Shown here in pieces: positions 1 to 7,448 of a DNA stretch of 12,729 nucleotides. Made by a program: the position numbers and the translations under genes. The notes below the pieces were generated by a model. It did no database searches and had not been told where the DNA came from. It saw only the letters and a program-made list of their open reading frames with translations. Positions within the stretch are counted from its first letter, which is position 1, and every line of letters begins with the position of its first letter. Location: positions 1 through 12,729 of the forward strand of contig JADNRX010001206.1 in NCBI GenBank assembly GCA_015501595.1, in the 5' to 3' direction. The stretch comes from Hymenopellis radicata. Its lineage: Eukaryota > Basidiomycota > Agaricomycetes > Agaricales > Physalacriaceae.

Positions 1-180
1 CAAGCCAGGGCCTCGCTCTGGTGTTCCCTCAACAACATTGGATGGCCATTCCCACCGCGTGAGCCGCTGAAAAAGCAGAGCTCGTGTGAAGAGCAACGAA
101 TGCGTGAAGCGATGCTTGAAGCACGCAAACACGCTCCGGCAGAGGACCTACAGGTTCCTTGTCGGACGGCTAGAACCTAG
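1..180 (+). CDS. 3' end of an unrecognised protein (partial)
   Basis: Frame 1 is open from the window edge to TAG at 178-180, giving 59 codons. The peptide has a W-P-F-P-P-R-E-P-L stretch followed by a charged, helical-looking tail (EEQRMREAMLEARKHAPAED). Such composition looks coding rather than random, and the frame is not interrupted. The gene begins outside the window, so its function cannot be told. An AT-rich, non-coding stretch follows, as expected after a stop codon. It could instead be a chance open frame; confidence is moderate. Confidence 0.5.
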   Translation, partial: QARASLWCSLNNIGWPFPPREPLKKQSSCEEQRMREAMLEARKHAPAEDLQVPCRTART

Positions 181-497
181 TGGGGTATAAACCTCTGGTA
201 ACATGATGTTGGGTATGCGATGAGGATAACTCATTTTTTGTTGATATGATTGGATTTTGGATGACACTTATGGGCGGGCACCTTGATGGATGTATCAATT
301 GTTCTTGGGACACACGCTAGAACTATTCTTTCTGTATTTTAGCTCTGTACCATTATGCATTATGTACCATGAATACCCTGTTTCTGTCGCATAGATTTCA
401 ACTTGGGAACTAGAAACTTGAAGGGATTTGTGTGGCCGTGTTATGCAACTGCTTCTGCCTCACGACTTTTTTTCGATCACGAAATTCACGACGTTAG
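181..497. other. Intergenic stretch before the WD40 gene
   Basis: This holds the presumed 3' UTR of the upstream gene and the promoter and 5' UTR of the WD40 gene. It becomes AT-rich around 220-400. No convincing TATA box, RNA gene or repeat is visible. A frame is open from 403 into the WD40 gene's first coding frame, but its peptide before about 615 does not look like the family. Confidence 0.5.
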
Positions 498-3400
498 ATG
501 GCTGCTTCATCGTCCAGGGAGGCCCATAACATTCCCCTTCCACCAAGTCCTTTACCAGACAAGGACAGCAAATCCGCTTCGAAGAGAAAAGGAAAAGGCA
601 AGGAGCAGCCTAGTGCCGGCCACAAAAGACGCGTTTCGCAGAAGGCTGCAAGCCAAGGGAAATGCAGACACGGACTTGGATTGGGACTGGACGGCGCTGA
701 CCGACTCGCATGTCAGCAAAGTGCCTCCCGTTTTCACCAAGGATGGAAGGTACGTCGAAGCAAGTTGTCGTTCGTTTGACTAACTTCGGTCCCGCTAGTT
801 ACTTTTTCTCACTGGTTGGGCCATCGGTGAAGATATACTCAGTGGCGACAGGCCAAAATGTATCGACTCTGACGCCCCCGCGTCGTCCAATGCAAACACT
901 GCATCCAACTTGCTCACCTCCGCTGTCCTCAATCCGAACAACGCATTTCAGTTGATCACTGGATCCTGCAACGGCTACATACATATCTGGGACTTTCTAG
1001 AGGCTACCCTGCTCAAGACGATTGATTTATCGCAGCCTGTACATCACTTGTGTGCCCACGAGAAATTCAAAGATTACATCTTTGCTTCCGTTACACGTCC
1101 CAGCAAAAATAAAACGAAAGGAGGTGTGTATTCCTTCTTTATCGCTTGCCACCTCCTCATTGTAATCAGCAGCAGATGACAGTGCCGTTGTGTTGAAGGT
1201 ATCACTACATACAAACGACGCCATCGGAGAGTCTTCAGTACGAACGTCTTCGGAAATTGTACCCATCGGCAAAACGAGATTCCCTACCGGTCTCGCTATC
1301 TCTCACAACGGCGAATGGCTCGTAGCTACGGCTGGGTACAAGGCTTACGTTGCATCTCTTACCTTCGTCCACCTCTCGATTCACGAAAATACGTTTCGTC
1401 CGAACGTATCACATGTCTCGCCTTCCACCCTTCAGAAGATTACTTTGCTACAGGAGATGCAAAAGGAAACATCCGTTATGGTATTGTCTGAACGACCAGG
1501 TCCACGTAAAAGCAGTCGGGTAGAAAGAAGACTCAAACGGCGAGTTTTCATTGGCACGCTCATGCCGTGTCTTCACTTGTTTTCACCTCGAATGGCGCGT
1601 ACCTTCTGAGTGGTGGGGAAGAGGCGGTTCTGGTGATTTGGCAGTTGGAGAGTGGCAAGAAGGAGTTTATACCTCGTATCGGCGCGCCGATCAACACCAT
1701 AGCACTGTCGAAAGTCGGCGTGAGGAGGAGTATCTGGTCGGGCTTGCTGACGGGACGTATCTCTTTTTATTGGCGCCTCGACTCTTCAGGTTTCGAGAAG
1801 TTATTCCCGTATACGCCTCGGTACGTCCTCGAACCACAATTTGACCTTTATTTAATTTGATCTTCCAGATCCTGCGGTGGTCCATGATGGTGCTTCAACA
1901 TCCACAAGTGTAACTCCCACCCCGCTCGCCTCCCACCGCCGCTTCCTCAACTCTCATACTCCCTTCATCGCACCCCTCCTCTCTCCAAATGTTCTCGATA
2001 CCTTCATCCAGGTGATATCTGAGCTAGAAGTATCGCCCTCCAACCGTGTCTCAAGACGAGACGAAAAGCCTCTTGAGCCGTCAAGAGTAGAAATGACGGT
2101 GATTTCCTCCTCTGGGGACTGGATGGCAACGGTGGATAGACGAGAAGGTGACGGTACTCTTCATGGGGAGGTTTATCTCAAAATATGGTCGTGGGATCGC
2201 CAAGTTGGATCTTGGATGTTAAACACTCGCATAGACCGCCCACATGGTTCTCAAAAGGTCATGGACATCGCCTTCAGTCCAGTTTCTCCGTCGTCTTCAT
2301 CATTATTACTTGCAACAACGGGTGCGGACAACAACATCAAAATATGGAGGTTGAAAAAAACCAAAGATCGGACTGCATCCGGTGGATTTTTTGATGTTCG
2401 TCGCTCGTCGCCTTGAACTAATGATGTTAATGTAGAATTTTGGGTACCGCGATCTACGTTCGATTTTCGCTCAGAGACCCCGAAGAAAGTGTCATGGTCG
2501 CCGGATGGATCGCTGCTCTCGATTTCGTTCAAAAAGCACGTGGTGCTCTACGATCCTTTAACTACTGTTCCCCGACGCATTCTGACAACTCCCGAATGTC
2601 CCAACGTTTCGTCAGCGCAGTTTGTTGGTTCGAGCGGCAGGTATTTGGCCGTCATTTCTGGTCGGGACATTTCCATTTGGGATCTCGTTCTTCAGTCCGG
2701 TATGTGCTCGCCTTGACTTATGGAACAAGGGGCTTATCATCTCTTCAGTTATATGGCACCGTCGCAGTGACTTCACGATTCAATCTGTCATTTCGCGTCC
2801 GAACGATGATTCTTTCACTGTGCTCTGTCATCACGGCCCAAGCACGCATGCATCAATCTACTCGTGCTCGTCGTCACAGCCTACAATGACCCGGAAGTTG
2901 CCCTTCCGGTTACGCAGTGCCATAGCATTGTCTTCTCAATTCATCGGCATATCCCAGGACTGGAGTGTTATTCATTTCGGAGATGATGTGCAGAAGGTGC
3001 CGGATGAGGGAGCTGCCGCTATAGGGATTCAACCATCCACTTCTTCGACGAAGAATACACTGTTCCAGGACATATTCGGGAAGTCCGCATTCAGCGGGGA
3101 ACAGGAAGCAGTACCGCAACCGGCGCAGGACTTGTCGGGGCCAGATCAAATACCGAGCCTCTTCGATGGTCCCTCATTCATGATGCCACCGCTGGAAAGC
3201 CTGTTTGATGATGCAATGTCCGACTTTATCAAACCACGCAATGTGGCTCTGGAAGATGTTGCGGACGGCGATGGTGATGTTGAGATGGGCGATGTCGATG
3301 AGACTGAACCCCTTCCGAAGCCTCCTCGACGAAATCTAGATGCTTTAGACATGGAGGCGTTCATTGGACTTTTCAAGCAACATTCTCTACAGCGTACGTA

Positions 3401-3670
3401 TGCGTGACGTAAAGGTCTGTATCCCACTCATCTGGACTTTTAGCGCGACCGCAAACAAATGTTCGACCAAAGCCCGTTACCAATGGTATATCCAAGATCA
3501 ACGGACATGGACACGACCGAAAACGACCTTCCAAGTCTACCCCTTCGACCAAAAGCCAGGCACCGCCTTCCTCCTCTCCAATTGCCATGAATGGCAAAAA
3601 ACGCAAAAAAAGTCGAGTGATGCGCCACGGTTATAATATATTCGTGTATTTCGCATACAAGTGTTACTAA
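498..3670 (+). CDS. NAN1: Nan1/Utp17 (WDR75)-type WD40 protein of the U3 snoRNP processome, with frame breaks
   Basis: Homologue of yeast Nan1/Utp17 and human WDR75, a nucleolar WD40 protein of the t-UTP subcomplex that supports rDNA transcription and early 18S pre-rRNA processing. Seven exons fit: 498-749, 799-1123, 1176-1820, 1869-2381, 2436-2699, 2749-3393 and 3444-3670, with introns of 48-54 nt. Telling segments are VPPVFTKDG then YFFSLVGPSVKIYS, LAFHPSEDYFATGDAKGNIR, FHWHAHAVSS, GAYLLSGGEEAVLVIWQL, KKVSWSPDGSLLSISFKKH and GRYLAVISGRDISIWDL. The C-terminus is acidic, then K/R-rich (KKRKKKSR), fitting nucleolar targeting. The first half is broken: frame changes lie near 600-660, at 875-879, near 1355-1375, and at 1476, 1518-1526, 1720 and 1764-1768, each explained by one or two missing bases. 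The ATG at 498 is the best start. An intron at 547-613 could replace the first break. The stop is 3668-3670, or 3634-3636 if one more base is missing in the A-runs near 3594-3611. The family call is firm; the N-terminus is uncertain. Confidence 0.88.
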
Positions 3671-4112
3671 TCGTAAAACAGTCTAACATCCGTCGACATC
3701 CTCCAGATGAGTTGCGTTCCTACCCAAAGCAGTCTGTTCGATATCAACGCAGTGCCCTCCACTCTCGGTCGAATTCGCACGCATCTCATTCTATACGTTG
3801 GCTACCGCGGAATCATCGGTGTCTGGCTCAGATGACCTATAAGGCGCCACTCTTGCGAGAGCTGCCGCTTCTCGTTCCATTCAGCGCCATGTGCATTACA
3901 TGTTCCCCAAATATAACTTCCCCACCTGACTGCTCGAGATGTCTTCGAGACGACAGAAAAAGTCGGATGTCATTCTTGTTATGATGAGTGGCGGCCCGGT
4001 GGTGAACTTGATATCTCATCGCACTCAAGACGACAGCCTTCCGGGGAACCTTGTAACGTGGTTTCACATACCTATTGGGATTCATCATGCATCCTCTCAG
4101 TTACTTTGTTTC
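3671..4112. other. Unassigned stretch between the WD40 gene and the palindrome
   Basis: No coherent gene is seen on either strand. The open frames here are short, lack recognisable motifs and do not join through plausible introns. The left part should hold the WD40 gene's 3' UTR. The right part ends abruptly at the left palindrome arm. A normal promoter and signal-peptide exon for the acetylesterase would be expected here in the + orientation, but neither is present. Confidence 0.5.
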
Positions 4113-4306
4113 TCGAACAGACCCGACTCGCTGTAAGATCTCGCACTTGTACCACCAACAGCGTCGTTGACAACGCTGATAGTGACAAACTGTGGTAGAT
4201 AAACTCCCCATCCTTCAAGAGATGCTTTGAGTCTGGAATGGCGGGCATGGTCAAACCGCGCGCCCACCTTGAGTCCCCGTCCCCGAACCTCCCCGTTCAA
4301 TGCCAT
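4113..4306. repeat. Left arm of a perfect inverted repeat
   Basis: These 194 bp are the exact reverse complement of 4318-4511; paired coordinates sum to 8624. I compared the arms by eye along their length and found no mismatch. Identity stops at 4113/4511 on the outside and at 4306/4318 on the inside. The arm is an antisense copy of the start of acetylesterase copy 1: part of exon 1, intron 1 and about 100 nt of exon 2. Confidence 0.95.
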
Positions 4307-4317
4307 CGTAGAATCTC
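4307..4317. other. 11-bp palindrome spacer carrying the D-S-T codons in reverse
   Basis: The spacer on the + strand is CGTAGAATCTC. Its reverse complement reads GA-GAT-TCT-ACG, continuing directly into ATG-GCA on the minus strand. It is therefore the native sequence just upstream of the methionine of the GDSTMA motif, attached to the antisense arm rather than to the forward gene. Confidence 0.85.
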
Positions 4318-4511
4318 ATGGCATTGAACGGGGAGGTTCGGGGACGGGGACTCAAGGTGGGCGCGCGGTTTGACCATGCCCGCCATTCCAGACTCAAAGC
4401 ATCTCTTGAAGGATGGGGAGTTTATCTACCACAGTTTGTCACTATCAGCGTTGTCAACGACGCTGTTGGTGGTACAAGTGCGAGATCTTACAGCGAGTCG
4501 GGTCTGTTCGA
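4318..4511. repeat. Right arm of a perfect inverted repeat
   Basis: Reverse complement of 4113-4306. This arm runs without a break into the rest of acetylesterase copy 1, so it is the parental orientation and the left arm is the duplicate. It begins exactly at the methionine codon of the GDSTMA motif. Confidence 0.95.
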
Positions 4512-5163
4512 TACGCTTGTCAGTCTTGTAAAGAGCGGAGACTACGTGATCATCGAATTTGGCCACAACGATGGTACTTCTGGTGCTGTCGATAACGGCA
4601 AGCAGGATGCTGTTGGCGATGGTTACAACATTACATCGACAGTCACCACGTCCAGGTATGAACTTTGTACTCATGCTGAAGTGCAGTGTTCATCACTTGG
4701 CTAGCGGCACCCAAATTGTCATTCACAGCTTCGCGTACTATATCGAAAACGCTATTGACGCTATCGTGGCCAAAGGCGGTATACCTATCATCTCTTCTCA
4801 AACTCCCGATAACATCTGGAACGGGGACGCCATCGCGCCTGGGGGTAGATTCGTGACCTATGCCGCGAGCATTGGTACAAGGAAAAACATCACTTATGTC
4901 GATCACTACAACTATCTGGCGCAAGCATATGACGCTCTAGGAGAAACCAAAGTGACGACGTTTTATCCGAACGATCATCTTCATACCAGCCCGGACGGTG
5001 CTCTCGTCGTTGCGGAGGCCTTCGTTCGTGGGTTGCTTTGCACGAGTAGTTCTCTGAAGAGCTTTGTGAATTCAGCTGGGCAGGGCGTTCCGAGTAAGCC
5101 GTACCCTTGCCTCTCAATATCGGCCCGTAGTCCTAACGTCGTTGACTAGATGGCTGCCTCTAA
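4318..5163 (+). CDS. Rhamnogalacturonan acetylesterase-like SGNH hydrolase, copy 1, 5'-truncated
   Basis: Member of the GDSL/SGNH family of secreted esterases (carbohydrate esterase family 12 type) that remove acetyl groups from rhamnogalacturonan I in pectin. Exons: 4318-4356 (partial exon 1), 4412-4655, 4705-5093 and 5150-5163, ending N-G-C-L-stop. Visible blocks are the glycine block (V-G-G-T-S-A-R-S-Y), F-G-H-N-D and the D-x-x-H catalytic pair (Asp codon 4973-4975, His codon 4982-4984). The signal peptide and the GDS nucleophile are missing because the palindrome starts at the Met of GDSTMA. Exon 1 also appears one G short in the run at 4330-4333; with one more G it would read N-G-G-G-S-G-T and splice in phase into G-W-G-V-Y-L. 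The 389-nt and 14-nt last exons match copy 2 exactly in length. As it stands the gene cannot make an active secreted enzyme; a correct assembly might. Confidence 0.85.
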
Positions 5164-5428
5164 GTATATCACTGTATTGTGTACAAAGGATTATCATCGG
5201 AAACTACATGCTAGCTTGAACGGCCCGGCATCGGATTCGCGCTCACGCTTGAGCTTCACGTGTTCTCTCGAATGCAAAGATGTGCACGATGTTCGACGCC
5301 CGGTGATTGCTGAAGCTCTTCGGACAAAACACTGCCATTTAATGAGTCACACTGGGACCTGTGCCATGCCAGGGCTGCCTCTCATCCGCGTTCACATATA
5401 AGCTGGAATTGAACGGGGGTGTCGGTCA
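5164..5428 (+). promoter_or_regulatory. Intergenic promoter region of acetylesterase copy 2, with TATA box
   Basis: These 265 bp between the two tandem acetylesterases hold the 3' UTR of copy 1 and the promoter of copy 2. A TATAAG at 5397-5402 lies 32 bp before the first ATG (5429) and 44 bp before a second in-frame ATG (5441). That spacing makes the second ATG a realistic start. No other motif is convincing. Confidence 0.5.
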
Positions 5429-6424
5429 ATGTTTATTGTCATGCTTGCAGGAATACTTCTATCCTTATGCTCCCTTATTACTGTTGCGTTTGGGCAAACA
5501 ATTTATCTTGCCGGTGATTCCACCATGGCCAGTGGAGGAGGAGGTTCTGGGAGCGATGGTTCGTGGTCGCATTCTCATTTTGCTGCGGGAAAGTTCGATG
5601 ACCATTTCCAGGATGGGGCCAGTACCTCGGACAGTATATGAGTCTCACCGTCGTGAATAGGGCGATCGCTGGTCGTAGTGCTCGCAGCTACACAGACGAC
5701 GGACGATTTACTACTCTCATCAATACTGTGAAGAGTGGAGACTTTGTTGTCATCGAGTTTGGCCACAATGACGGTCTGTCCGGCACCGTCGATAACGGAA
5801 GGCAAGACGCTTTCGGTGAGTTCTACATATGTTTTGTAACAAACGCTCTCAACCGACCTATACTTACAGGTGATGGCTACGACACGACGTCGACAGTGAC
5901 AACATCCAAGTATGTCAGAGATTGGTATGCCTTTTGAACTTCAAATAACTCATGTTCGCGTCTGCAGCGGAACCTCCATCGTGATCCACACGTTCCCGTA
6001 CTACATTCAGAACGCCGTTACGGCTCTACAGGCCAAGGGTGCTATTCCGATTGTATCCGCCCAGACTCCTAGTAACGACTGGAGCAACGGCGCCATCGTC
6101 GCGGGACCGCGCTTTGTAGCGTATGCGCAGACGGCTGCTTCGCGTACGGGCGCGCCGTATGTTAACCATTACGCGTATGTTGCACAGGCATACCAGGCTC
6201 TCGGCCAAACTACTGTGGCGGCATATTATCCCGTCGATCATACGCATACGACGCCAACTGGCGCGAATGTGGTAGCTCAAGCCTTTGTTCGTGGTCTCCT
6301 GTGCGGCTCGAGCACTTTGCGCTCGCACGTCAATTCTGTCGGACAATCTGTGCCGAGTGAGGCTTTGATATTGAAGCTGTTGATCCCCTTTGCTGACTTC
6401 TCATTTGTAGATGGTTGCGTTTGA
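5429..6424 (+). CDS. Rhamnogalacturonan acetylesterase-like SGNH hydrolase, copy 2, intact
   Basis: Secreted SGNH esterase expected to deacetylate rhamnogalacturonan I of plant pectin outside the cell. Five exons: 5429-5558, 5612-5815, 5870-5909, 5968-6356 and 6411-6424, totalling 777 nt and 258 residues, close to the family's usual 230-260. A hydrophobic signal peptide covers roughly residues 1-22 (M-F-I-V-M-L-A-G-I-L-L, ending A-F-G-Q). Then come Y-L-A-G-D-S-T-M-A with the nucleophile serine (codon 5519-5521), the glycine block A-G-R-S-A-R-S-Y, F-G-H-N-D for the oxyanion hole, and the Asp/His pair in V-D-H-T-H (codons 6236-6238 and 6245-6247). All introns are GT..AG and 53-58 nt. It is a tandem paralogue of copy 1 (identity judged by eye near 60%) with one extra intron at 5816-5869. 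The start may be the in-frame ATG at 5441. No frame break was found. Confidence 0.93.
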
Positions 6425-6796
6425 AAACAAATACACCAGGAACTCAGTTACACGGCGATGTTTTCTTTGTATACTGTACATCGTGTAGCATGACTGAGAC
6501 GATACGGGTAACGGAGTGGGTGGCAATGCACTGAATGAGCCTTGAATGACCACGAATTGGTCCATTTCCATATCCACCTGATTTTCATCACCTAAGATAT
6601 GATGTTGTCAGCCATCTGTCAGTTTCTCTGCGGGTCACAGAGTTCACGAGCGACATCGGACAGCGCTGTAGAGCACATGCAACCGTCAGTCAACTTTCGG
6701 AGCATCTGCCAAAAAAATAAGTTCAAAGATCGGCTTGAGGCTATGCTCACGGCGCCATATAAGAGACGGTAAACATTCACGAAGGAAATCCACGCG
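6425..6796. other. Intergenic region between acetylesterase copy 2 and the small secreted gene
   Basis: Contains the 3' UTR of copy 2 and the promoter of the next gene. Open frames here are short, carry no recognisable motif, and mostly shadow the downstream gene. Apart from the TATA box at 6758 no regulatory motif stands out. Confidence 0.5.
6758..6763 (+). promoter_or_regulatory. TATA box of the small secreted-protein gene
   Basis: TATAAG in an otherwise mixed sequence, 39 bp before the ATG at 6797, a plausible spacing for a short fungal 5' UTR. Confidence 0.45.
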
Positions 6797-7421
6797 ATGC
6801 GAGGACTTGCATGTGCGTTCCTTCTTACTTGCGCCACACTCATTATCGGCGCTCTTGCCGCGGCGCACATCGCGAGGAGCAGCACGCATCTCACACAAGC
6901 CCAAGCAGAGGCTCTCTTAGAACCACAGGGAATCACCGCATCCCCGACCGGCGGGTGTGTGGGGCATGACGGTACCGAGGGTTACATCGAAGCTGAAGCC
7001 TTTGATGAATAGGACGATCCCCACCTGTACGGCATTCTTTCCGGGACAGTCAACGGCGTCATCGGGCTCAAGAATGCAGCGGGTGCGAGCTCGGTTATCA
7101 TCGCTGGCGGTACCGAAGTCGGTCATGCGAGTGGAACGTTCTCTCACGCCAACGGATACAAGGGCTGGTGAATGGTGCATCGATCTTTGTGCTTCGCCGT
7201 TTATGCATTTTCTTGGTGGACGTTCGACATGCTACCGTCGTTGACAACTATATCACAAACACCTTCACGCGCATTGCAGATCGCGGTGACGGATTTCCTC
7301 CGAGTCGATGGGAAGCTGCGAGTGGAAATATTTACTGTGTAAGAAGCCTCCAGATCCTCTCATCAGGTGCTAAAACTCTTCATAAGATGAAGGTAGCCAT
7401 TGGGATATTACATACTTCTGA
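6797..7421 (+). CDS. Small secreted protein with a peptidase M15-like zinc-ligand pattern
   Basis: Four exons fit: 6797-6958, 7013-7163, 7217-7336 and 7387-7421, 468 nt and 155 residues. Residues 1-21 form a signal peptide (MRGLACAFLLTCATLIIGAL). The mature part has G-I-L-S-G-T-V-N-G-V-I-G-L-K, then T-E-V-G-H-A-S-G-T-F-S-H-A-N-G-Y-K-V-D-V and the C-terminal E-G-S-H-W-D-I-T-Y-F. H-x-x-G-x-x-x-D followed by E-x-x-H-W resembles the zinc ligands of M15 DD-peptidases. I recall similar small secreted proteins, mostly unnamed, in basidiomycetes. Intron 1 (6959-7012, 54 nt) removes an in-frame TAG. Intron 3 (7337-7386) restores the E-G-S-H-W frame. Intron 2 (about 7164-7216) is implied by the peptide but has no GT/AG ends, so this gene may be broken or locally misread. 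The substrate is unknown. Confidence 0.7.
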
Positions 7422-7448
7422 GAAATCGGTATAAAGAAGATATATCAC

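Larger units (their letters stand above)
4113..4317 (-). pseudogene. Antisense fragment of rhamnogalacturonan acetylesterase copy 1
   Basis: Read on the minus strand from 4317, this gives D-S-T-M-A-L-N-G, then a 55-nt intron (4213-4267), then G-W-G-V-Y-L and on to S-A-R-S-Y at the left arm's end, where similarity stops. It carries the D-S-T part of the nucleophile motif, with the serine codon at 4310-4312, which the forward gene copy lacks. The codon in front of D-S-T reads TGA instead of the expected glycine, because the sequence switches there into the other arm. It has no start, no signal peptide and no 3' half, so it cannot encode an enzyme. If transcribed with the forward copy it would form a long RNA hairpin. 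Confidence 0.85.

Noticed and set aside
403..497. Upstream in-frame extension of the WD40 gene's first coding frame
   Set aside because: The peptide before about 615 does not look like the family; the Ser/Lys-rich peptide from the ATG at 498 fits better.
498..1820. The WD40 gene as a decayed pseudogene
   Set aside because: All breaks are base losses in an otherwise well-kept protein with intact splice sites; the same pattern hits other genes in the window, so a consensus error is more likely.
3837..3890. Minus-strand peptide starting M-A-L-N-G at 3890, like the M-A-L-N-G after GDST in the acetylesterase
   Set aside because: Only five residues match, no GDS precedes it, the following residues differ and a stop comes soon. 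Chance similarity is more likely than a third copy.
4113..4511. The inverted repeat as transposon terminal repeats or a MITE
   Set aside because: The arms are coding and intron sequence of the adjacent gene, the spacer is gene sequence, and no target-site duplication is seen.
7010..7012. In-frame TAG that seems to end the small secreted protein at 71 residues
   Set aside because: It lies at the 3' end of a 54-nt intron (6959-7012, GT..AG) and is removed by in-phase splicing.
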